34,842 bases of DNA from Macrocybe gigantea (Eukaryota > Basidiomycota > Agaricomycetes > Agaricales > Callistosporiaceae). The position numbers and the translations under genes were made by a program. This document shows positions 20,932-31,800 of this stretch, piece by piece (position 1 is the first letter of the stretch; each line of letters opens with the position of its first letter). The stretch lies in contig SJRY01000115.1 in the NCBI GenBank assembly GCA_011319805.1, positions 1-34,842 of the forward strand, given 5' to 3'. The notes under the pieces were generated by a model. The model saw nothing but the letters and a program-made list of their open reading frames with translations. It was not told where the DNA came from and did not search any database.

Positions 20932-23900
20932 ATGACTGGGACGAATACTATCGGTGGAGAGCGAAAAGGATTACCAAAGACAAACAGACCAACTGCCGCA
21001 GAGTGGGCCGATTTTGAACAAGCTTGTAGAATCGCAGGAGTTGATCTAGACTACTGGAAAGAATAGAGAGAGGAGCGAAGACAGAAACAGCTCCAAGAAC
21101 AGCAAGCCCAGGTACAAGCACAGCAGACCCAAGAACAACAGATCCAGGAACAGGAAAGCCAAGACCAAGAGAACAATGAAGAAACCCCCCAAAGGATGAC
21201 GACAGAATACAAGGGAATCATTGCCGACCCGAAATCCTTTACAGGAGACTGAACGTCCTTCGATATTTGGTGGAGGAAGATGAAACTCTACATAACCGCA
21301 CATGGGGACCTTACGGATACACAGAAGATTGGAGCGGTCCTGTCTAGAATGACTGACAGACCCGGAGCCCACTGGGCGTCAAAGAAGATTGACACCACTA
21401 CCAACCAAAGCACATGGGCCGACTTCATAACCGAGATAGAGATACGATTCAGCAACGTCATGTCGCCATCACAAGCAGGAAGCAAACTATTCAACATTAG
21501 ACAGGGAAACCGACCCATCGACGAATTTCTGGATGAATTCGTAGACCTCGCAGGAAAAGCAGGAATGACAGGAACAGCCCCTCATTTTCTACTCGAGAAG
21601 AGCCTAAACCGAAGGACAGCAGAAGCCGTACACTCGATCTCCACACTTCCAACAGATGGAGATGAATATATCAAGACAGTTTGAGCGATTGGACGAAACA
21701 TTGATGAACACAGAAATGTGATGAGAGGAGAATTCACAAACAATCAGCGCAGGATCGGAAATCCAAACCAAGGAGCAGGACAGGCCATGGAAGTCGACAA
21801 AGTATGAAGCAACAACTGCTTCAACTGCAATAAACCAGGACACATCTCATGAAACTGCCCGGAACCACGAAAAGGAGCAGCAAATGTCACATGTTTCAAC
21901 TGTGGCTTAAAGGGACACTATGCGCGGAACTGCAAGAAGAAGAAGAAAGGAAAATCCCAGGTCAGAGAAGTGAAAGAAGAAGAAGGAGAGGACGAAGAAG
22001 ACAAGGATGAAGAAAGCTCTGACAAAGAGGGTTTTGCCGAAGGGTCCGACTAAGAGGTGCTAAATCGCGACCCATACAACTGAAACAGACTCACTTCGAT
22101 ACCGGATGTAGATCATCCCATACTCTGAAATACACCATTCCCGCCAAGTGATCTGAAGCACCAAGGAAAACCATCCAAGGGGACAAACCACCAAAGAGGA
22201 AAGAACTCGCAGTACCAGCAAGAATACGAATGCGAAAAGGAATCACAACGATAATGCCAGAAGTCGATAGCGGAGCAGATAGGACCTGCATCAACACTGC
22301 GATAGTAGCAAAAACAGGACTGAAGACACGACGAATCAAGAAGATTCCCATCATAAATGCAGATGGATCACCCAACCGCCAGAAAACAGCAGACTGAGTA
22401 GCGGAGGTCCACATCGACATTAAAGGACACAAAGAGCACATGGAAGCCATCGTACTCGACATCGGAAAAACGGACATGCTACTAGGACATGATTGGCTTG
22501 TCTACCACAACCCAACAATCAAATGGAGGACAGGAGAAGTTGTCTTCGACAGATGCCCTAAAACATGCAAAATAAACCACCAGACGATTAAGATACAGAA
22601 GGTGGCGAATCAGCGAAAACCACAGCCAGCGACAAGACAGGAACCCAGATACCCCCATATCTGATCAGATTCAAACACCTCTTCAAGGAGAAGAACTTTG
22701 ATCGCTTACCAGACCACAAGGAATGGGACCATGAAATAAACTTAACAAAGGATGCACCCAAAACGATACCGAGCAAGGTTTATCCGATGACACAGAAAGA
22801 ACTAGAGGAACTAGATGCCTTCGTTGAAGAAGGATTACGAACAGGAAAAATACGCCCATCGAAATCACCTTACGCAGCACCCTGCTTCTTTCACAACAAG
22901 AAGGATGGAAGCAAACGACTCATCCAAGACTACCGGGAGATAAACAAATATACAGTCAAGACAAGTTCCACTACCACGCATCAGCGAGCTCCTTGACGTA
23001 CTACAAGGAGCAAAGTACTTTAGCAAGATCGATATCATCTGGGGATACAATAACGTGCGCATCCGGAAAGGGGACGAATGGAAGGCAGCCTTCCTAACAG
23101 CAAGAGGACTCTTCGAACCGACAGTCATGTATTTTGGGCAATGCAACGCACCAGGCACTTTTAGCCGAATGATGGCGAGCCTCTTCCAAGACCAAATACG
23201 AAGAAGAGTGTGCATAATCTATATGGACGACATCATAATCATCGGACGAACATGAGAGGAACTCCAAAAGAACACCATAGAAGTCATGGAAATACTGAAC
23301 AAGAACGACCTATTCATCAAAGGACTGAAATGCATCTGGGAATCATCGAAAGTCCCAGTACTAGGATACATCGTAGGAGAAGGGAAGGTAGAAATGGAAC
23401 CAGAAAAGATCACAGCCATACAATCCTGGCCAACCCCAAAGACGAAGAAAGAACTACAAAAGTTCTTGGGATTCATGAACTTTTACCGACGATTCATCAA
23501 GGGATATGCAAAGGTCACTAAACCCCTGACGGAGTTGACTGGAAACAAAACATTCCAGTGGACAGACAAGCAACAAGGCGCTTTCAAAGAACTGATCCAA
23601 CATATAACCTCAGCACCCATTCCAGCACTACCACAAACAGAAGGAAAATTCCGAGTCGAAACGGACGCCTCAGGATATGCCATTGGAGCGGTACTATCAC
23701 AACAGCAGAAAGGACTATGGCATCTGATCGCATTCATTTCGAGATGCATGACCCCAGCGGAACAAAACTATGAAATCTACGACAAGGAACTTCTTGCGAT
23801 AATGGTCGCACTAAAGACATGGAGACAATACCTCCTCGAAGCTCAAGAGAAGTTCGAAATATTGACAGATCACAAAAACCTATCATACTTCCGGAAGCCG

Positions 23901-25669
23901 CAGCGACTCAATTCGAGACAGATTGGCTGGTACCTGAAATTACAAGAATACGACTACGAACTATGACACGTACCAGGAAAGGCGAATGGAAAAGCGGATG
24001 TCCTGTCACGGATGGCAGGATATGAAGAAAACCTAGCAGAGAAGGATGACATACAAATGATCAAAGAAGCAGCATTCATTCGACATCTGGAAGAGAATAA
24101 TGAACGAGACTTCGAATTTATGATGTTCAAGGATGAACACCCACGGAAAGAAGCAGAAAATAACGAAACAATACAAACAAGAGGAATCACGATGATCGAA
24201 TCCTCAAGGATAGAACAAATTTGACAATGCACACAAGGGAGACAATCGTAACAACAGGACTGAAGGAAAAACCACACTGGTTCACAGAAGACAACCACAT
24301 CGTATATGTAGGAGGAAAAATCTACGTTCCTCCAGACAACAAACTGAAGGAAAACATTATGTTTGAACACCATGACACACCCATCGGAGGACACCCAGGG
24401 CAATACCGCATGCACGAGCTCATAAGCCACACCTATTGGTGGCCATCAATGCTAACAGACATCAAGAAGTATGTCAATGGATGTGAAACATGTCAGCGAA
24501 ACAAAATTATCCGACAAAAGAAACACGCACCCCTGCACCTGCATGAAGTCCCACAGCAACATGGGAAGATATCGGAGTAGATCTCATAGGACCGCTACCC
24601 AGCTCGAATGGCTTTAATGCCATTGCCGCAGTCACAGACCGCCTGACCAAGATGATCCACCTAGTTCCCACAAAGACCGAACTCACAGCAGAAGGTCTCG
24701 CACGACTATACCGAGACAATGTGTGGCGGCTTCATGGAATCCCACGAAAGATCATCAGTGATTGAGGACCCCAGTTCGCAGCGCGATTCATGACAGCACT
24801 TCTAAAATTACTCGGAACAAAGCAAAATCTATCAACAGCCTATCACCCACAGACAGATGGATAGGTGGAGCGATCCCACCAAGAAACGGAAGCCTTCCTC
24901 AGAAGCTTCACAAACAACTTACAGGACGATTGGGCAGAATGGATAGCAATCGCAGAGTACCAATACAATGACAAAGCACACCAGGGAACGAAGGAGACAC
25001 CATTCTACCTCAACTATGGAATGCACCCCTGGAAGGGAGAGCCACAGACGACAGAAGGAAATAACCCTGCAGCAAAAGACTTCGTCAAAAGAATGAACCA
25101 AATACGAAAGGAAGCAAATGCCGCGCTGCAATATGCACAAACACGAGCCAAAGACAATTACGATGCGAGACAAAACCCACCCGTGAATACAAGAAAGGAG
25201 ATAGAGTATGGCTAGAAGCCACCAATATCACAGTCAATCGACCATCAAAGAAGTTATCGGCACTCCGATACGGACCATTCAAGGTGGTTGAAAAGAAAGG
25301 AGCCTCAGCATATCACCTGGAACTCCCAGCATCATGGCAGCTGATACACCCCGTGTTCAATGAAACACTGCTCATGCCTTACAAAGGACCCCGTTTCAAG
25401 ATACAAGAGCGACCATCACCACCACCCCCTGAAATCATAAATGATGAAGAAGAGTACGAGATAGAAGAGATCCTAAAAAGGAAGAAACAAGGGAGGGGAC
25501 ACTATTCCTGGTCAAATGGAAAGGATACGGACATGAAGAGAACACATGGATCAAAGAGAAGGAACTGGGGAATGCGCAGCAAGCTCTAGACCACTTCCTA
25601 AAGAAGACTGCGAACCAGGATAAAAGGATCACGACAAGAGGGAAGAAGACCAAAAATCGCACTTCATGA
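20932..25669 (+). pseudogene. Gypsy gag-pol with chromodomain (frameshifts and stops)
   Basis: From ATG 20932 to TGA 25667-25669. Gag: AAEWADFEQACRIAG, a Gln-rich helix, then the core FDIWWRKMKLYITAHGD and GNRPIDEFLDEFVDLAGKAG; two CCHC knuckles near 21818-21930 (CFNCNKPGH and CFNCGLKGHYARNC). Protease has DSGAD near 22266 and LLGHDWLVYHNPTIKW. RT has YAAPCFFHNKKDGSKRLIQD and YMDD (23220-23231). RNase H has DASGYAIGAVLS. Integrase has the HHCC zinc domain (GGHPGQYR, CETCQRN), GVDLIGPLP, ISDxGPQF and TDGxVERSH. The C-terminus is a chromodomain (YEIEEILKRK, LVKWKGYGHEENTW). Stops include 21064 TAG, 21250, 21682, 21805, 21850 TGA, 22051 TAA, 23253, 23964, 24763 TGA and 24862 TAG. Missing bases break the frame near 22958, 22968, 24560, 25185 and 25495, with further breaks near 22050-22090, 22630 and 24230. 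Cannot encode a working polyprotein as given. Confidence 0.92.
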
Positions 25670-26022
25670 CCACCAACACCCCCATCAGCATCGACAGCAG
25701 CGAGGGCAGCCGCGCACCTACCCCCAACCGCCCAAGCGACCTCGAGAATCTGGCAAGGATTCTCAATGCTAGTGACTACATGGACCCCCTCGCCATCACA
25801 CTTGGCGCATATATGCGCTATGTTATGACCATCCGCATGCACCTCTGGACTGGGCGAACCCCTGATGGGACCGGCCCCACTGCAGCTGAACGTATCGTGC
25901 TTCGCGAAGCAATGGAAATGCTTCGCACAGAAAACCGGTGACTTAAACTCCTCGCCACCACACTCCATCACATCCGTGCCTATAATGAAGAGCTCATTCA
26001 TACATGGGCCCGCGTGCCGTGA
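25666..26022 (+). pseudogene. Gypsy ORF3: small extra reading frame after pol
   Basis: ATG at 25666 overlaps the pol stop as ATGA (25666-25669), a layout often used for coupled re-initiation. The frame reads MTTNTPISIDSSEGS, a Pro/Arg segment, then helical NLARILNASDYMDPLA and ITLGAYMRYVM, AAERIVLREAMEMLRTENR; a TGA at 25939-25941 (fits CGA to TGA) is followed by LKLLATTLHHIRAYNEELIH and a stop at 26020-26022. About 118 residues, mostly helical and charged. No family recognised, not an env protein (no signal peptide or membrane segment). The open frame, continued sense after the TGA and its position suggest a real accessory gene. Confidence 0.55.
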
Positions 26023-26090
26023 CCGCCTGGGAGACCAATACTGGGTGGGGACAGCTGGACTAAGGTTTTTTGCGAGGACGTGAACCTACA

Positions 26091-26100
26091 GAGAGGGTGA
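26091..26100 (+). other. Polypurine tract of the gypsy element
   Basis: GAGAGGGTGA directly before the 3' LTR, in the place of the plus-strand primer; one T interrupts the run. Confidence 0.6.
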
Positions 26101-26420
26101 TGTTATGGACGCTGCCCAAAGGACTATTCATTTTCTTATCTTATCTTTCCCACATCCCTTATCTCCCCCATCATGCTGCGCAGCGCACAGCCATCGAGTC
26201 ATCCCACTTCCCTAGTCATCCTGAGTCATCTCCTTCCAGTCTTACTCATCCGCAGTCCACAGCATTGCGCAGCCCATGGTCCGTGCTCGAGTACTGTAAT
26301 GTATATAAGGACTCCCAGATGTACCAGTAGCGCTAGGCTTAATATTCCTTTTGCCATCATCTCAAGACCACTCTCGCACTTAGTCTGCCCGAGTCCTTCT
26401 GAGATTCGTCTAGCCTAACA
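26101..26420 (+). repeat. 3' LTR of the gypsy element
   Basis: 320 bp, about 98.5% identical to the 5' LTR. Confidence 0.95.
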
Positions 26421-26425
26421 GCGAT

Positions 26426-27236
26426 GTAGTGACAATAGGTTCGACGGCACGTTGATCAACAGAGGAGGGAGCAGGTCGCAGGTCGAAAAAAAAAAAGATG
26501 GGGAAGGCGCCGACTTATATACCTTTACGATAATCAGTGTCCGCGGCACAGCACGATGGCAACCTATAAACGGAGAAAAAAAAAAAAATGGGGCAAAGGG
26601 CATGCTTGTTTCTCCATTACGTTTACGTGCCAGGTTCATCCAGAAAGGTCAATAAAACTCCACAGAAGGAGTGGTTGGCGATGCAATTGAGGCACAGTGG
26701 AATGACCTATAAATAGAGAACAAAATCGGGGTAGAGGGTTTTGCTTTCCTCGGAGCTAGGTGAGAAAGTTTGTGCTCTGACCGCGGAATGCAGACTTCGA
26801 TTAACAGAGGCAGGTATAGACATGCCAATATCGAATTTGTGATATAAGCATGAGCTGCAGATGCACGGTCAATTCCCCACCGACGAGCGGCCATTAATTC
26901 TTCATGTACGCGATGTCACACTCAAAAGCTTCGTCAAGTCGATTTGAAGTAGTTAACAGAAGCTGAGTGACGAAAAGTCGAGCTACCGAGAAATCAAAAT
27001 ACACAACTACCAAGAAGCAACCTGACATACTTTGAAATAGAAGCGGTCATGCTTCTTTAATTAATGGAGTGGTCCCAGTTTCGAGGATCAACGGTGCCTG
27101 TCCATGCAGGCACGCAGGCATGTCATTGCAAAAATAGCCCAAGAAAAAGGGTGGCTTCAGTGGATTCAGAGAATCAAAGACTGAGACTCGCATTGTGAAC
27201 GCCCGCTGCAAATAGATGCTGTACACATGGACGAAT
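26426..27236. promoter_or_regulatory. Former divergent promoter region, now split from one gene by the gypsy insertion
   Basis: Before the gypsy insertion this stretch lay between the start codons at 19897 (minus) and 27237 (plus), so it probably held both promoters. It contains A-rich runs (26486-26496, 26575-26588) and several CCTATAAA-like motifs (near 26563 and 26707) that could act as TATA boxes. No gene seen. Confidence 0.45.
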
Positions 27237-28532
27237 ATTACGATTTCAACGGCGCCCGTAAGTGATTCCTATGCTATGCAGCAATATTGATAATGACCCG
27301 GACAGGACAAGCGCTCGTGACAGAAATGCAAAAACTCATAGAGGGAGCCTGCGAGCTCCACAATTACAAAGAGGCAAGCAGCATTCCCTCGAAACTTGGT
27401 TAGAAACTTACAGCAATTGTGAATCCATGGCAGCCCGACGATACGATCAAGGATTTTGACGTTGTCAAGACAAGCAACCCGACCTGCTGGAGATTGCTTT
27501 ATCCTGTAGACAGTCATACGGGTACTGTCGAAAGGCAGGAAGCGGTATTCACTGTCAAAGGTATTATCGCACACGTTGAGCTTCTTCCGTTCGAATGCAG
27601 CTTGTAAGTCCATGGCCTAATATGCTGCCATTGCAATCGATTTGAAAACCGGCTTTTAACACCTGCTGGGATTGTAGACCAGCAGGCGACCCACGTACAC
27701 TCAAAGCAGCATTGCGTTTAATGCAGAGAGTCCGACTCACTGGCCTTGGAATTCCGGAATTTGATCAGGCCTTGGCGACATGTAACGCCATTTACCAACA
27801 TTTCTCGGACCAGATGGGTGTTGATGCTGAATGTTCGTGGAGCGTCGATGTCAAATTTCCCAAGGAACTATTTGATGAGAAATGTGCCGCCATCGAGATC
27901 AGCAACCGCGTGTACACGCCAGTCAAGCAGGCAGCAAATGAAGCACACGTACCATTTTTAGCCATAGAAGACAAACACGGCGCTCTCGAAAAGGCTGTTG
28001 AACAATTCGACATTATTAGGATGCCCGAGAATCAAGTTGAATATTACCAGAGAACAAACGGTCAAGAAGAGTAGGTTGCTACATATGTTAGCAAACACAG
28101 TACTGAAGGAGCCACAGGACAATGACAAACTCGCATTCCAATGTTTTCCATGTTGGCAATATTGCACAGATTCAAGCATCCTTCATCGCCGTGCCAGCAC
28201 AGCAAGGAAAGTGGAAGGTGAAAGCGATACTGAGATCAGTGGCTCTGTTGAATAGCAAGTACAGAAAGGTACAGATCCCCGCCCCCACCCCTCGATATGA
28301 TCGTACAAACCTATTGACTTTTGACCATGTTATATAGGCTGCCTATGAACAACGGAAGAACAAGAACAAGGTTGACAAAGATGTCAAAACGATTATAAAA
28401 AGAAAGGTCGGATACAACAAAGATGGTGAAGGCATTATAAAACGGGTCAAGGTTCCAGTGCTTGAGACAGCAGGTGCAATCTTGGAAGAGGATGTAGTCA
28501 TGAGCGAAGCGATGAAAGGTCATAAAGAATGA
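27237..28532 (+). CDS. Multi-exon orphan protein (AIVNPW / SFIAVP type)
   Basis: Not recognised by name. ATG at 27237 gives MDEYYDFNGA, then an intron with GTAAGT. Later exons read QALVTEMQKLIEGACELHNY, LTAIVNPWQPDDTIKDFDVV, SNPTCWRLLYPVDSHTGTVE, VFTVKGIIAHVELLPFE, RLTGLGIPEFDQALATCNAI, VPFLAIEDKHGALEKAVEQF, VFHVGNIAQIQASFIAVPAQ and GKWKVKAILRSVALLNSKY, then a Lys-rich tail ending TGA 28530-28532. Five or so introns of 40-60 nt. No catalytic motif, signal peptide or membrane helix; the Lys-rich tail could be a nuclear signal. A TAG at 27401-27403 interrupts the second exon in frame and fits CAG to TAG, or it may mark a mis-set splice site. Divergent partner of the 17.3-19.9 kb gene before the gypsy insertion. 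Confidence 0.6.
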
Positions 28533-28740
28533 CGTCAATGGCATGCATCCTTTTTTTGTTTCTTCTTTTTTTTCTTCGTCTCCTTTGTTATAAATATTTT
28601 TGAACATGTACGATGATGTAATTGACAAATTGACAATGTTACAATGTACATGCACATCAGTTTGCACCAAGAACAAAATCGACCAAAAAATTTTTTTTTG
28701 TTTACAACGAGAGCCAAATCGACCAAAAGAAACAGTGGAT

Positions 28741-28763
28741 AAAAAAAAAAAAAAAACCCCCCC
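28741..28763. repeat. Homopolymer junction A16-C7
   Basis: Sixteen A followed directly by seven C, in the short convergent gap (28533-28803) between two orphan genes. The same gap has several T-rich runs (28552-28578). Low-complexity 3' UTR/terminator-like DNA. Confidence 0.8.
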
Positions 28764-28803
28764 AAGAGGAATGCACGCTAGTCGATGGAAGTGAATGTTT
28801 CCA

Positions 28804-31800
28804 TCAGAGTACTGACATAGGAAATATAGGACTTATAATCACGGAAAGGAATAAATCGGGAGGGTACAGCAGCATTGTAAGTGGGATCCGGGTTGGGTAT
28901 GTCATACAATAGATCGCTTCGTGGAACAATAGCGTGACATGCTGGTGAAAGGGAGGTGGAGGGAATGGGTTTCGTCTCGCAGATTCAGCGTTCCAATTCT
29001 CGATTGCTTCTGTATAAACTTGCTGCCAAGAGGAATTGTATGCAGAGCAGATGTTACGACACCGGCTAACGCAAAATGTGTCCTCTAGATCCCTCAGTCG
29101 CAACAAGTCCATGATATCCTAGCAAATTTCAATAAGAGGAAAATCGAACGAATAAGGATCTAATGCACCACAGTTCGATTATATTTGCTTTGACTTTCGT
29201 CCGGGAACAATCCGAACTAGTCTGCGAAAGCCCAAGTCATTAATACATCTATGTCGCATTTCACATTGGTGTCGACGGTGATCTTGTATGCGGGAAATAT
29301 CCACTTGATAAAAAAGTACATCTCAGGCCACAGAGTGTCAGGCTCATGGGTTGCACCTGATCGGACACCTATGACCAGCATATCTGCAATGTATATCGAC
29401 GTGAACTTGGGCTGCCGCCAAAATCATTGGAAACAAGCATACTGAGCAGGGTTGAGTTACCTCGACGGTCGTTGAGTGGATGCGATGTCGAGAGGATTCC
29501 ACATGTGTTGTATTATAAAGACAGTACAAAAACGTAATAGAAGTAGTAACATGAGGACAGACGTGTAAATGAAAGCTAGAGTTCTGAGGCAATGAGGCAC
29601 CCGTTGTCAAACGTCACCGTCGCCGTCTTCAGATTCAGATTCGATAGATGAATTCGAAATGGCATCAGATTCGCCAGCCAGATTAGATGTGAGATTTTTC
29701 TGTAACCGCGACAGTTCACAGTCGAAATGTATATCGTCATAGGTCAAACCATCTGACAGTGCTAAGAAGTAAATGCAACTTGATCAAAACCCAAAAACGA
29801 GGAAATAATGCAAGTTGAACAACGAATGAATTTCTTCCCTGGCTTGGGGCTGATTTTTACATATAACCCTTGAAGAGAAGGATTCCAAGCAAAAGTGGAG
29901 GTTGATGGAGGATGGCAGAGTAGATCTTCGAACAGCTCGGGTAAACCTCTGGTGTTCTTGAAACAATGAAAAAGGGCCTGTTTTATGTCATCAGACGTGC
30001 AATAGGGAAATCCCGATAGGCCACGTTTTTCTAGCAAGATTTTACGGCTGACAATTGCAGATGCGACTTGAGTAACGTATGGGCGATAGAGCTCGCGCTC
30101 GCAATTAATGACTATGTCATGATCATTGACCAAGGAAAAGGAACCGAAAACCAAGAGCAAATTTCGCTGCATCTCTTTCAAGCATACACCAAATGGCGAC
30201 ATTGGGCAACCGGTTCGTCGACATCTGTATATTGCCACGTGTGAAGAACATTGCTGAGGTGAATTAGCGCTCTCAATTGCAATAATCGAGTGACGTCGGC
30301 AAAATCCGATGGTCGCAAGTAATGCATTTCGTTGTCAGTAACATCTGTGCCTTAAATCAGAGAGAGCGTATCAAGGCAACACATAGTGGGTGTACGAACC
30401 TTGCTGACATCACTTGAGAAATAGATCCTTGTGGTATAGAGCCACTATGCGAGTGAGAACTTGAAATGCCCATCGTCGTGTAGAATTTGGTTTGTTGGGC
30501 GTGTCATCAAGGAAGGAGTGCAACACGCCGTAAACAGTGTCTGCGATGACAGGGGTAGAATAGAAATAACGAATGAATGCCACGGATGGTTCAGGCGAAA
30601 ACACGGTGAAGACGTATTGGGACGGATAAAACTGTGATGCAATGTTGTAAGTAACATTGTAGTGGCTTCGCGACATGGACTTACAGTTCCATTCCTGCAC
30701 GAACAACCAAAGCCACGATCCGACGACTGCGAAGGGACACACGATCTGAAATAGATAGTGAATCAAATGCGTCACAAGAGGCGAACTGTTCAAAGTCATC
30801 ACCGTCAGGCACAATGATGAACCACACCTGCACCGCACGCCGCAGACGACCTATACGTTTGCCGCGAATCCATCTGGAAATGTTCGAAAGCCAGAGTAAG
30901 AATTAGCAGTGCAGCACATGCCCATCTGCATGCTCAGATAGGGTATGGGTTCAGTGATCGGACACCACGGTAATTGTATAGCTTCAGTATAAGCAACAGC
31001 CTCTGTCGACAAAGGGCATGTTGGTGTGCTGAATGTCTTTCGAATGAATCGAATCCTATTAACGGCCTCGACACCGGGCCACCGTCATTGTCGAGGAAAT
31101 CACCCAACATTCCCTTAACATATGCGGATTCCATGCTTGACAGCTCACGAGGTCGGGACAAATCTATAAGAAGACCAGATAAGGATCAAAAGAAACATCG
31201 AATGAGTGCATGAAACGTCACGTTGTAAGTTGTGATTGCATCCACACAAACAAATCTCGAAATGTCTTCCTGTCAAAAGGCACAGACTCCGTGGATCAAA
31301 AAATGATGCCCTGCAAAGTCGTCGAGTAATTCACTCGAACAGGATCGATTCCATTCATCGTGTGAAATGGTCTTGATGAATGGATAGTTTGCTGGATTGT
31401 CTGGTGAGTTGTCGCATAATCCGGTGGAAATGATTAGATCATTAAACCAGTCCAACTCTGCCTGATGCTGCCACGGCACTTAGTCAAATAAATGAATAAC
31501 CAAATAAGAAACATACTGTGAAGCCCATGGCTAAAACAAATGATTCGCTATTTCCTGGAACGGCTATGGTTACTGATTGAGAATGGAAGTTGAAGGAAGG
31601 CTGGACATCGTTAGCGATGCATGTCATCACGTCAATGGTAAGATCAATCTGGGGGGGAGGGGGAATCAGGTAACGAATCTAAAATATGAGGTCAGATGCG
31701 AAGTCACTGACATACTGTGAACTGAAGTCGAAGATATTGCTGATATGTAAAGGGACATATCGGGGACCAGTTTAGGGCGAGCTGACATCGAAGGTGATGT

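Larger units (their letters stand above)
19913..26420 (+). mobile_element. Ty3/gypsy LTR retrotransposon, chromovirus of the Tf1/sushi type, complete structure, coding region broken
   Basis: 6,508 bp with two LTRs (TGTTA...TAACA). The flanks GCAAT (19908-19912) and GCGAT (26421-26425) are a 5-bp target duplication with one A/G change at a former CpG. Internal order on plus: self-priming PBS, extra ORF1, gag with two zinc knuckles, protease, reverse transcriptase, RNase H, integrase with C-terminal chromodomain, extra ORF3, purine tract. LTRs differ by four substitutions and one indel. Coding is interrupted by more than ten stops and several single-base frameshifts. Confidence 0.96.

Noticed and set aside
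22021..22090. The TAA at 22051 as a true gag stop separating gag from pol
   Set aside because: Possible, since it follows the zinc knuckles. But Tf1-type elements usually have one frame and the codon fits CAA to TAA, so I kept gag-pol as one gene with the doubt noted.
25435..26001. Minus-strand open frame of 188 codons antisense to the gypsy pol end and ORF3
   Set aside because: Antisense to the conserved chromodomain and with no family resemblance; a shadow frame.
26486..26590. A-rich runs as a retroposon poly-A tail (SINE/LINE end)
   Set aside because: No target duplication, no reverse transcriptase and no polymerase III boxes nearby; simple low-complexity DNA.
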